From contig JBBTCH010000008.1 of assembly GCA_038043245.1 (NCBI GenBank), forward strand, positions 1-64,000: DNA of 64,000 bases, read 5' to 3'. Made by a program: the position numbers and the translations under genes. The notes below the pieces were generated by a model. The model did not search any database, had not been told where the DNA came from, and saw nothing but the letters and a program-made list of their open reading frames with translations. The stretch comes from JACPFV01 sp038043245. GTDB lineage: Bacteria > Pseudomonadota > Gammaproteobacteria > Nevskiales > Nevskiaceae. Below, piece after piece: positions 33,480-41,780 of this stretch (position 1 is its first letter; every line of letters begins with the position of its first letter).

Positions 33480-35756
33480 TCAGGCCGGCAGCGTGAAGTA
33501 GAACGTGGTGCCCTCGCCCGGCTTCGATTCGGCCCAGATGCGGCCCTGGTGCAGGCGGACGATTTTCTTGCACAGCGCCAGGCCGATGCCATCGCCGGCG
33601 TATTCCTCGTCGCGATGCAGACGCTTGAACATGCCGAACATCTGGCTCAGCTGTTCGGGAGCGACGCCGATGCCGTTGTCACGCACACTGAACAGCCACT
33701 CGCTTTGATGCAATTCGCCGCTGATCGCAATCACCGGATGCTGGCCCTTGGGCTGGAATTTGAGCGCGTTGCCGAGCAGGTTCTGAAACAACTGGCTTAA
33801 CAGGGTGGCATCGGCCAGCACCGTGGGCAGATCCCCCGATTCCACGCGTGCACCCGTGGCTCGCAGGTCTTCCTGCAAGGCGGCCAGCGCACGGTCCAGG
33901 CACTGCTTCACCGAAACCGGCACCCGCTGCAGGCGCTCTCGGCCAAGACGCGACATCCGCAACAGACCCTCGATCAGGCCGCGCATGTCGGCGCTGCCGC
34001 TGCGGATCGCTTCAAAATGCTGGCGGTCTTCGGGATCGAGCTTGTCGCCCAGCCGATGCTCGATCAGCCCGGTGAACGCCGACAGGTTGCGCAGCGGCGC
34101 CTGCAAATCGTGCGAGGCAATGTAGGCAAACTGCTCCAGCTCCTGGTTGGACGCCTCCAGCTCCTGATTCTGGCGGCGCGCATCCGCTTCCAGCTGCTCG
34201 CTGCGCACGGTTTCGCGGTACAGCATCGAATTGGCCTGCCGCAATTCCGCGGTGCGTTCGGTCACCTGCTGTTCGATCACCGCGCTGCGGCCGATCACCA
34301 CCAGCAGAAACATGCCGAACAGGCCGGTGAACAGCATGCCGGCCGCCAGCAGGGTCCAGGTCTGCCAGGAGCGGTTGGCGATCAGGTAGGTCGTCGGCAC
34401 CCAGAGTTGCAGCTGCCATTCGCGCCCCGCGACCGGCAGCACCACGGTCTCCAGCAGATCGCCGCGGCTGTACTCGCCGGCGCCGGCGCTCGCCCACAGC
34501 GGGCGCGACACGTTGCCCTCAAGATCCTGCACCCGCACCTGGATGCCGCGAGCCTGGATTTTGGCGTAGGCGGCGGACAGCAGGTCGCCGGCCTGTATGA
34601 CCGCTGCGACATACCCGCGCAGGTTCTGCGCGCGCTGCTCAGGCGTCGCCTGCGGCAGGCCGGGCTGGTAAATCGGAACGAAAAACACGACGCCGTCTGT
34701 GCGCTCCGCCTGCTGGACCAGCCGCAGCGGCGCGGTCGCAGCCGGCGCCGTAGTGGCGACAGCACGGCGCAGCGCCCGCACCCGCACCGGGTCCGAGGTC
34801 ACGTCAAGACCCAGCGCCGACTCATTGCCCGCCAGCGGCACGATGTAGCGGATCTTTGCGGTGTCGCTGCCGTCGGCGGCTTTCCCATGCGGATTCCAGG
34901 ACAGCGCGCGAACTCCCGGCACCTGTTCGAGCAGACGGCCCGCGAAACCGTCGAACTCGGCCTGATCGACCTCGGACGAATGGTCGAACAAACTCTGCAA
35001 CGAATTAAGCACGTCACGGGTGTCTTTCAATTCCTGCTGTATTTGCGTGCGGAATTCGCCGACCGCGCCCTGGAACTCCGCGCGTAGACGCGCCTGTTCG
35101 CGCTGGCTGACCGAGATGAACAGGCCGACGACAACCAGGAAGCCCAGCACCAGCGGCACCGTGGCGTAGATCTGGCGGCTCAGCCATTGCGCGATCGGGC
35201 GCACGGTCCAGACCAGCACCAGCGGCGCGAAAATCATCACGCCGACGCTGTCGCCGATCCACCAGGTGAACCAGTTGACCCAGACACTCTCGGTCGGCAC
35301 CAGGCCGCGCACCCACAGCGTGCCGACCCCCACGCTGGCGCTGATCACACAGGCGGCCGGCCCCCCCAGCAGCAGGATGTAGACCGCGCCCATTTCCTGG
35401 GTCAGCAGGTTTTTGTAGCCAACCCAGCGCCGGATCAGCGCGGCGCCGACCAGCGCCTGCACCGCCGCGCCCAGGGCGATCAAGGCCGCCGGCAACACGG
35501 AAAAGAGTGCCTCCGTCAGACCGCGCAGGTCGAGCGCGGTCCAGACATTGATCAGGAACGATCCCAGCCAGATGCCCCAGCCGGCGCGGTTGCCGAAGTA
35601 CAACACCCCCGCCAGCGCGATGCCCGACGCCGGCCACACCGCCGTCGCGTAGCCTGGCGGCAGCGCCAGCAACAATCCCAAGCGTCCCGAAACGTAGTAG
35701 CCCAGCGCGACCCACAACAGCGGTCCGACAGCGCGCAACACGGCGCCGCGGCTCAT
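33480..35756 (-). CDS. MASE1-CHASE hybrid-less sensor histidine kinase
   Basis: 758 residues from ATG 35756 (an in-frame TTG at 35762 also exists). The N-terminal MASE1 membrane domain spans residues 1 to about 210 (GYATAVWPASGIALAGVLYF, GSFLINVW). A periplasmic CHASE-like domain follows (about 230-425; VPGVRALSWNPHG, VFFVPIYQPGLP), then a membrane helix and coiled coil. HisKA carries His at about 550 (YIASHDLQAPLRNLSAFTGL), and the HATPase has LFQNLLGNALKF, DNGIGV, and GDGIGLALCKKI. No receiver domain is attached, so phosphotransfer probably goes to the flanking regulators. Confidence 0.9.
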   Translation of the reverse strand: MSRGAVLRAVGPLLWVALGYYVSGRLGLLLALPPGYATAVWPASGIALAGVLYFGNRAGWGIWLGSFLINVWTALDLRGLTEALFSVLPAALIALGAAVQALVGAALIRRWVGYKNLLTQEMGAVYILLLGGPAACVISASVGVGTLWVRGLVPTESVWVNWFTWWIGDSVGVMIFAPLVLVWTVRPIAQWLSRQIYATVPLVLGFLVVVGLFISVSQREQARLRAEFQGAVGEFRTQIQQELKDTRDVLNSLQSLFDHSSEVDQAEFDGFAGRLLEQVPGVRALSWNPHGKAADGSDTAKIRYIVPLAGNESALGLDVTSDPVRVRALRRAVATTAPAATAPLRLVQQAERTDGVVFFVPIYQPGLPQATPEQRAQNLRGYVAAVIQAGDLLSAAYAKIQARGIQVRVQDLEGNVSRPLWASAGAGEYSRGDLLETVVLPVAGREWQLQLWVPTTYLIANRSWQTWTLLAAGMLFTGLFGMFLLVVIGRSAVIEQQVTERTAELRQANSMLYRETVRSEQLEADARRQNQELEASNQELEQFAYIASHDLQAPLRNLSAFTGLIEHRLGDKLDPEDRQHFEAIRSGSADMRGLIEGLLRMSRLGRERLQRVPVSVKQCLDRALAALQEDLRATGARVESGDLPTVLADATLLSQLFQNLLGNALKFQPKGQHPVIAISGELHQSEWLFSVRDNGIGVAPEQLSQMFGMFKRLHRDEEYAGDGIGLALCKKIVRLHQGRIWAESKPGEGTTFYFTLPA

Positions 35757-35762
35757 GGTCAA

Positions 35763-36206
35763 TCAGACGGCGGCAAGCCGTGACGGCAGTTCGACTTTCG
35801 CCATCCAGTAGTCGCAGGTGGAGCGCAGCAGGCTGATGTAGTCGGCGAAATACTGCGGTTTCACCAGGTAGCTGTTGGCGTGCAGCCGGTAGCAATCCAT
35901 GACGTCGCGTTTTTCCCGCGACGAACTGAGCATCACCACCGGAATGGTGCTGAGACCGGGATCGCTCTTGATGGTGGTCAGCACTTCGCGGCCGTCGCTC
36001 AAGGGCATGTTGAGATCCAGCAGCACCAGATCGGGCCGGGGGGCGCCTTGCGCCGTATCGGCCACACGCAGGATCTCGATCGCCTGGCGGCCGTCGCCGG
36101 CCACCTGCAGATGATGGTTCAAGCCGAGCTCGCGCAGGGCCTCGCGCATCAGGCGCAGGTCCATGACGTTGTCGTCAACCAGTAGAATCTCAAAAGGGCG
36201 GTCCAC
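35763..36206 (-). CDS. Single-domain response regulator (Rcp1-like)
   Basis: 147 residues. Pocket DDN in ILLVDDNVMDLRLMRE, phospho-acceptor in DLVLLDLNMPLSDGRE, Ser switch in VVMLSSSRE, Lys in YLVKPQYF. Similar in form to the regulator at 32979 and lying just before the MASE1 kinase (7 bp to its ATG), so RR-kinase-RR form one transcript. No output domain. Confidence 0.9.
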   Translation of the reverse strand: MDRPFEILLVDDNVMDLRLMREALRELGLNHHLQVAGDGRQAIEILRVADTAQGAPRPDLVLLDLNMPLSDGREVLTTIKSDPGLSTIPVVMLSSSREKRDVMDCYRLHANSYLVKPQYFADYISLLRSTCDYWMAKVELPSRLAAV

Positions 36207-36316
36207 GAGGTGTGTCTTCTCCGTTAATACAGTGTGTACAACTTACACTGCGCCGGCCCGATCCACACGTGGAATTTTCCTACTGGGCCCGCTGCACCCG
36301 GCATAGATAAAACGAC

Positions 36317-37258
36317 TCATGCTGATTTCAAGGTGAAATGGAACCTGCTGCCGGTGCCGGGCGTCGACTCGAGCCCAATGCGCCCGCCGTGATGTTCGAC
36401 GATGCGCTTGCAGACGGACAGGCCGATGCCGGTGCCGGCGTATTGGTCATGGCTGTGCAGGCGCTGGAAGATCACGAAGATCTTGTCGAAATGCTCGGGC
36501 GCGATGCCGATGCCGTTGTCCGCGACGCTGAAACACCAGTCACTGCCCTGCCGGCGTGCGCCGATGTGCACGCGTGGTGTTTTCTGCTGGCAGAACTTGA
36601 GCGCGTTGCCGATCAGATTCTGGAACAGTTGCGTGATCATCGGCGCGTTGCCAATGACTTCCGGCATGGCGTCGTGGCGGACCTCGGCGCCGCGGTCGCG
36701 GATCGCCGTCAGCATGTTCTTCAATGCCCCTTGCAGGCAGGCGCCGACATCCACGGCCTTCATCTGGCCGTCCTGGCCCACGCGCGAATATTCCAGCAGA
36801 CCGAGGATCAGGCTGCGCATGCGCGCGACGCCATCCAGCGCGTAACCGATGTATTCGTCCGCCTCCGGTCCCAGCTGGTGCTGGTATTTCTTCTGCATCA
36901 GCTGCACCGCCATGCCGACCATGCGCAGCGGCTCCTGCAGATCGTGTGAAGCCACGAAGGCGAAACGCTCCAGGTCCTGGTTGGACCGCTCCAGCTCCCC
37001 GGTCTGCCGGCGCAGCGCCTCCTCCGCGCGGATGCGCACCGCCACCTCCTGCTCGAGACCGCGGTAGGCCATCACCACTTTCAGTTTCTCGGCGTCGAAA
37101 TCGTCGAGGACGTTGAGCACCGCGCGCTGCGTGTTCTCGATCTGCTGCCGCTCGATACTGAAATCTTCCAGGATATTCAGCAGCGCGCTTTGAATGTCCT
37201 GCACCGGATTGATGCCGGCCGCCGCCTGCGGTTGCCGCATCAATGCGGGGCTGTTCAT
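36317..37258 (-). CDS. Sensor-less histidine kinase (phytochrome-type transmitter)
   Basis: 313 residues. The N-terminus is coiled coil (IQSALLNILEDFSIERQQIE, VAVRIRAEEALRRQTGELER) without membrane or sensor domain. HisKA His in FAFVASHDLQEPLRMVG (about residue 106). HATPase boxes LFQNLIGNALKF, DNGIGIAPEHF and GTGIGLSVCKRI. Its ATG overlaps the end of the PAS-only gene (ATGA), suggesting the two polypeptides work together as a split sensor kinase. Confidence 0.9.
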   Translation of the reverse strand: MNSPALMRQPQAAAGINPVQDIQSALLNILEDFSIERQQIENTQRAVLNVLDDFDAEKLKVVMAYRGLEQEVAVRIRAEEALRRQTGELERSNQDLERFAFVASHDLQEPLRMVGMAVQLMQKKYQHQLGPEADEYIGYALDGVARMRSLILGLLEYSRVGQDGQMKAVDVGACLQGALKNMLTAIRDRGAEVRHDAMPEVIGNAPMITQLFQNLIGNALKFCQQKTPRVHIGARRQGSDWCFSVADNGIGIAPEHFDKIFVIFQRLHSHDQYAGTGIGLSVCKRIVEHHGGRIGLESTPGTGSRFHFTLKSA

Positions 37259-38571
37259 TTGGCCTCGCGCGCCTGCTGCCGGGCGCTTTCGAGCCGGCGC
37301 GTCAACTCTTCGATCTCTTTCTTGAGCTCGATCATTTTCAGTTCGCGCCCGACCGTCAGCTTCTGGAACCGTTCCAGTTCGACCATGCGCTCCAATTCGC
37401 GGTTGCGCTGTTTGCTCACTTCCGCTTCCGCGTGTTTCTGCGCGGTGACGTCACGGGCAGCTGCAAACACGCCCAGCACATTGCCGTTGATGTCCTTGTA
37501 CACCGAAGCGTTGTACAGCACGTCGGTCAGACGACCGTCCACATGCCGCACGGTCAGCGGATAGTCGGTCACCGAGCCTCTGGAAAACACTTCCTCATAG
37601 CCGGCGCGGGCTTTTTCCGGTTCGGTGAAATAGTTGGAAAAATCGGTACCGATCAGGGCTTCGCGCGAAACACCGGTCACCTTGATCGAGCCCTCGTTGA
37701 CGTCGGTGATCTTGCCTTCGGCACTGATCGTCACCAGCGGGTCAAGGCTCGCCTCGATCAGGCTGCGGGCGTACTGCGAGGACTGTTTCTGCGCCGCCGC
37801 ATCGCGCATCTTCTCCTCCGCCCGCTTGCGCTCGCTGATGTCGGCGATCGCGGCGATGGCGAATTTGCCTTCGCTGGTGACGATCGGGTTGAGGCCGATC
37901 TCGACCGGCATCAGGCTGCCGTCCTTGCGCCGGCCATTGAGGTCACGGCCGGCGCCCATCTGACGCGGCCGCGGATCGGCAAAGAAACTGTCGCGCAGCT
38001 TGGGGTGCCCGGGCCGCACCGCGTCCGGCACCAGCAGGTCCACCTTTTTTCCCAGAAGCTCGGCGGCGCCATAGCCGAACAGTTTCGAGGTCTGCGCGTT
38101 GGTCAGCACGATGTCGCCGGTCTCGTTGATCATGATCATGGCGGTGGGCGCCGCCTCGACCACCGCACGGAATTTTTCATCCGCGCGCTTGCGCTCAGTG
38201 ATGTCGTTGATGGTGGCCACCACGAACTCGCCTTCGTCGGTCTTGATCGGATACAGGCCCACTTCCACCGGGAATTCGCTGCCGTCCCGGCGCGTCCCCG
38301 ACAGGTCGCGGCCGACGCCCATAAAGCGCGGCTTGGGCTCCTTGAAATAACTGTCGCGCATTCCTGGGTGGCGCCCGCGAATGGCCGCGGGCACCAGGAC
38401 CTCGATCGGCTTGCCCACCAGATCATCGCGCGCATAGCCGAACAATCTCTCAACCTGGGCGTTGATCAGCACGATCACGCCCTGCCGGTTGATCATCACC
38501 TTCGCAATCGTCGAACCCTCGACAATGGCGCGATAGACCGCCTCCGACAGGACTGTTTTTTCAGCCTCCAT
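37255..38571 (-). CDS. Triple-PAS sensor protein without output domain
   Basis: 438 residues: PAS1 about 8-130 (YRAIVEGSTIAKVMINRQG, INDITERKRADEK), PAS2 about 132-255 (FRAVVEAAPTAMIMINETG, IADISERKRAEEK), PAS3 about 270-390 (IEASLDPLVTISAEGKITDV), then a C-terminal coiled coil (RNRELERMVELERFQKLTVG, IELKKEIEELTRRLE). There is no kinase, GGDEF or other output. The ligand or cofactor is unknown. It is coupled to the sensor-less kinase that follows. Confidence 0.9.
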   Translation of the reverse strand: MEAEKTVLSEAVYRAIVEGSTIAKVMINRQGVIVLINAQVERLFGYARDDLVGKPIEVLVPAAIRGRHPGMRDSYFKEPKPRFMGVGRDLSGTRRDGSEFPVEVGLYPIKTDEGEFVVATINDITERKRADEKFRAVVEAAPTAMIMINETGDIVLTNAQTSKLFGYGAAELLGKKVDLLVPDAVRPGHPKLRDSFFADPRPRQMGAGRDLNGRRKDGSLMPVEIGLNPIVTSEGKFAIAAIADISERKRAEEKMRDAAAQKQSSQYARSLIEASLDPLVTISAEGKITDVNEGSIKVTGVSREALIGTDFSNYFTEPEKARAGYEEVFSRGSVTDYPLTVRHVDGRLTDVLYNASVYKDINGNVLGVFAAARDVTAQKHAEAEVSKQRNRELERMVELERFQKLTVGRELKMIELKKEIEELTRRLESARQQAREAK

Positions 38572-38684
38572 GACGCTCCTCGCTGCGCTTTCGCAAGCTT
38601 GGACGCACCCTACGCCGCTGTCGGAACAATCGCATGTGGGTTTTTCCTACCGCTGGCGCAGCTGCGGTTTGGATAAAATCACAC

Positions 38685-39569
38685 ATGCCCGCGCCGCCGC
38701 CGCTCTCGAATGACTTGCGCCGCGGCGCCGGTTTCGCGGTGTTCGCCGCGCTGGGCTTTGCGCTGCTGGGGGTCTGCGTCAAGGCGCTCGCCGCCGAGGG
38801 CGTCTCCAACGCGATGATGGTGTTCTTCCGCAGCTTCGTCAGCTTCTGCGTGCTGTTGCCCTGGCTGCTGCACGAGTCCTCCGGCGGCCTGCGCACGCAG
38901 CGCCCGGGCGGACATCTGATCCGCAGCGCGTTCGGCATCTGCGCGATCTACTGCTTTTTCTACGGCATCACCCATTTGCCGCTGGCGGCGGCGATGCTGC
39001 TGACCTATTCGACGCCGCTGTTTGTGCCGTTCATCGCCTGGGTCTGGATCCACGAGCGCCCACCGATGATCGTGTTCCCCGCCGCCGGGCTAGGCTTGCT
39101 GGGCGTCGGCTTCATCGTCAAACCGGACAGCAGCTTTGCCTTGAGCGCTGGCCTGGTCGGCGTGCTGTCGGGCCTGTTCGCGGCCTGCGCCATGGTCAGC
39201 ATCCGTCGCATTTCCGATACCGAACCGGCGATCCGGATTGTCTTTTACTTCTCCGCGCTGGCCTCGCTGATCAGCGCCGTGCCCCTGTTATGGCTGTGGC
39301 AGATGCCAACGTCATTGCAATGGCTGCTGTTGATTCTGTCCGGTCTCTGCGCCACCTGGGGCCAGTTGGCGCTCACCCAGGCCTACGCGCTGGCGCCGGC
39401 AGCGCGTGTCGGCCCTTTCATTTATTTCGCGGTGCTGTTCGCCGCCCTGCTGTCGTGGCTGATCTGGGGTGAAACCCTGGACCGTGGCTTCGTCATCGGC
39501 ACGCTGTTGGTCATCGCCACCTGCGTGATGGTGGGCTGGCAGAGAAAAGAGCCGCAGTTGGAAGAGTGA
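38685..39569 (+). CDS. EamA/DMT-family transporter
   Basis: 294-residue membrane protein with about ten helices in two EamA repeats (FAALGFALLGVCVKALAAEG; YCFFYGITHLPLAAAMLL; ... LAALLSWLIWGETLDRGF-type second repeat). ATG 38685 gives MPAPPPLSNDLRRG before the first helix. Substrate unknown; members export amino acids or metabolites. Convergent with the GGDEF-EAL gene across a palindromic repeat. Confidence 0.88.
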   Translation: MPAPPPLSNDLRRGAGFAVFAALGFALLGVCVKALAAEGVSNAMMVFFRSFVSFCVLLPWLLHESSGGLRTQRPGGHLIRSAFGICAIYCFFYGITHLPLAAAMLLTYSTPLFVPFIAWVWIHERPPMIVFPAAGLGLLGVGFIVKPDSSFALSAGLVGVLSGLFAACAMVSIRRISDTEPAIRIVFYFSALASLISAVPLLWLWQMPTSLQWLLLILSGLCATWGQLALTQAYALAPAARVGPFIYFAVLFAALLSWLIWGETLDRGFVIGTLLVIATCVMVGWQRKEPQLEE

Positions 39570-39598
39570 GGCGGGAGGGCCCGCACTCATTCGCTTTT

Positions 39599-39685
39599 CG
39601 TCACCCCGGCGAAAGCCGGGGTCCAGGCGTTTTGCAACTTTCGCTGCTCACAAGGCACTGGATTCCGGCTTGCGCCGGAATGACG
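39599..39685. repeat. Dimeric palindromic repeat between convergent genes
   Basis: Left unit CGTCACCCCGGCGAAAGCCG... (39599-39625) and right unit TGGATTCCGGCTTGCGCCGG... (39659-39685) are inverted relative to each other, and each has its own hairpin. It fills the gap between EamA and the GGDEF-EAL gene and belongs to the same family as the lolB repeat. Confidence 0.82.
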
Positions 39686-39702
39686 GATTAATCTGAGATT
39701 CC

Positions 39703-41640
39703 TTAATGCGTCCTTGCCGACGATTGCGCCAGCTTGAGGAACGCGGCCTGATCCAGCGCCGGGCTGAACAGAAACCCCTGCGCCTCGTCGCACAGGCGGT
39801 CGCCGAGAAAACCGAGTTGCTGGTGATTCTCGACGCCTTCGGCGACGACTTTGAGATTGAGCGAATGCGCCATCGTGATGATAGTGCTGGTGACCGCGTT
39901 GCCGCTGGATCCTTGCGCAATCTCGCTGACAAAACTGCGGTCGATCTTGAGCTTGGCGATCGGGAAGCGCGTCACGTAGGACAGGCTGGAGTAGCCGGTG
40001 CCGAAATCGTCCACCGCGACACTGACGCCGAGATCGCGTATCTCGTTGAGCAGGCGGATCGCGTCGTTGGGATCCTGTGCCAGCACGCTTTCGGTGATTT
40101 CCAGCGTCAGCGCCTCCGGCGGCAGGCCGCTGGACGCCAGCACATCCTCCAGCATGCGCAGGAAATCAGTCTGCTGGAACTGGCGAGTGGACACATTGAC
40201 AGCGATGTTCAGGCTCTGGCCGGTCTGTTCGCGCATGCGCTGCGTTTCAATGCAGGCATGCCGCAGCACCCAGGCGCCGATCGGCAGGATCAGTCCGGTT
40301 TCCTCGGCCAGCGGGATGAACTTGTCCGGCAGCAGCAGGCCGTGGCGCGGATGCTGCCAGCGGATCAGGGCTTCCATGCCGACGATGCGATGCTGGCTCA
40401 GGGAGACCAGCGGCTGGTAGTAAAGCTGGAACTCGTTGCGTTCCAGCGCGCGGCGCATTTCGCCTTCCAGCTCCAGCTTGTGCTCAACCACCTTCAGCAT
40501 CTGGCGGTCGAACCACTGATAGCCATTCCGCCCCTGCGACTTGGCGTGATACATCGCGGTATCGGCATTTTTCAGCAGGGTGCCCGAATCGGCGCCGTCG
40601 TCCGGGTACAGGCAGATGCCGAGGCTGGGGGTGACGTGCAGATCATGCGTCGCCACGTGGATGACCGCGGACAGGCTTTCGATGATGTTGGCCGCCACCT
40701 TGCGCGCGGCTTCGCGCCCGTCGATGTCCGGAAGCACGATCACGAACTCGTCGCCGCCGACGCGCGCTACCGTATCGGTGCTGCGCACCGCCGCGTTCAG
40801 GCGCTCGGCGACCTTCAGTAGCAGCTGGTCACCGCGATTGTGCCCAAGACTGTCGTTGATGCGCTTGAAGTGGTCGAGATCCACCATCAGCACGCCGACG
40901 GATTTCTGCGTGCGCTGCGCCTGCTTGATCGCCATACCCATGCGGTCGAGCAGCAGATGGCGATTGGGCAGGTCGGTCAGCGCGTCATGGTGCGCCACAT
41001 GCTGCACCAGGTCTTCGGCGCGCTTGCGCTCGGTGAGGTCGCGCACCACCTTGGTGAACCCGCTCAGCTGCCCGGCGTCGTCGTGCATCGGCGTGACCAC
41101 GATATTCGCCCAGAAGTTTTTGCCGTTCTGACGCAGATGCCAGCCCTCGCTTTCATAGCGGCCGCTGGCGACGGCGGTCTTCAGAGCGTACTCCGGCATG
41201 CCGCTGGCGAGATCGTCCGCCGTGTAGAACACGGAATGGTTCTGACCGATGGCCTGCTCGGATTGATGACCGAAGATGCGACTGGCGCCGTGGTTCCAGG
41301 TTCGCACCGTGCCATCGGGGCCGAGCATGAAGATGCCGTAGTCGCTGACGCTTTCGACCATCTGGCGGTGACGTTCTTCAGTCGCGCGCCACTGCGCCGA
41401 CAGGCGCTCGGCGGCTTCGAGCGTGTGCGACTGGACGCGCTGCCAGGCCAGCGTGGCGACCGACAGCAGCAGGCTGAAGACCAGCCCGCCAGCCAGCGTC
41501 AGCCGCGCGACCTGGGTTTCCAAGCCGCTGACCTGATTCCAGGCGATGAACGACAGCGCGACACCGAACACCAGCACCGCCAGCGCGGGGGCGTGCGGGT
41601 GGTCATGCCAGATTTTACGTGCCGCTGTCAGTTCGATCAT
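39703..41640 (-). CDS. Membrane PAS-GGDEF-EAL protein
   Basis: 645 residues: two N-terminal membrane helices (about 18-70), PAS (about 88-210), GGDEF with intact VGGDEF (about residue 293) and EAL with MEALIRW (about 421) and DDFGTGYSSL. Both c-di-GMP synthesis and hydrolysis motifs are intact, so net activity cannot be predicted. A 36-nt motif shared with the next GGDEF-EAL gene lies 76 bp upstream. ATG 41640. Confidence 0.93.
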   Translation of the reverse strand: MIELTAARKIWHDHPHAPALAVLVFGVALSFIAWNQVSGLETQVARLTLAGGLVFSLLLSVATLAWQRVQSHTLEAAERLSAQWRATEERHRQMVESVSDYGIFMLGPDGTVRTWNHGASRIFGHQSEQAIGQNHSVFYTADDLASGMPEYALKTAVASGRYESEGWHLRQNGKNFWANIVVTPMHDDAGQLSGFTKVVRDLTERKRAEDLVQHVAHHDALTDLPNRHLLLDRMGMAIKQAQRTQKSVGVLMVDLDHFKRINDSLGHNRGDQLLLKVAERLNAAVRSTDTVARVGGDEFVIVLPDIDGREAARKVAANIIESLSAVIHVATHDLHVTPSLGICLYPDDGADSGTLLKNADTAMYHAKSQGRNGYQWFDRQMLKVVEHKLELEGEMRRALERNEFQLYYQPLVSLSQHRIVGMEALIRWQHPRHGLLLPDKFIPLAEETGLILPIGAWVLRHACIETQRMREQTGQSLNIAVNVSTRQFQQTDFLRMLEDVLASSGLPPEALTLEITESVLAQDPNDAIRLLNEIRDLGVSVAVDDFGTGYSSLSYVTRFPIAKLKIDRSFVSEIAQGSSGNAVTSTIITMAHSLNLKVVAEGVENHQQLGFLGDRLCDEAQGFLFSPALDQAAFLKLAQSSARTH

Positions 41641-41716
41641 TTCTTCGCTCCGGGCGCTGGGCCCACGTTGGATGGTGAGCAGACTAGGTGAGCGACGCTG
41701 CGTGATTAGCAGCCAC

Positions 41717-41752
41717 GTAGGTCTTGTCTAAGTCCTTGAACAGGTCGTCAGG
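41717..41752 (-). promoter_or_regulatory. Conserved upstream motif, copy A
   Basis: On the coding strand: CCTGACGACCTGTTCAAGGA then CTTAGACAAGACCTAC. A second copy precedes the neighbouring paralogue (44495-44529); they agree at about 31 of 36 positions while flanking DNA differs. Possible regulator site, promoter or leader element. Confidence 0.55.
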
Positions 41753-41780
41753 TGCGTGTAAACGCATCAGCTCGATGCGC

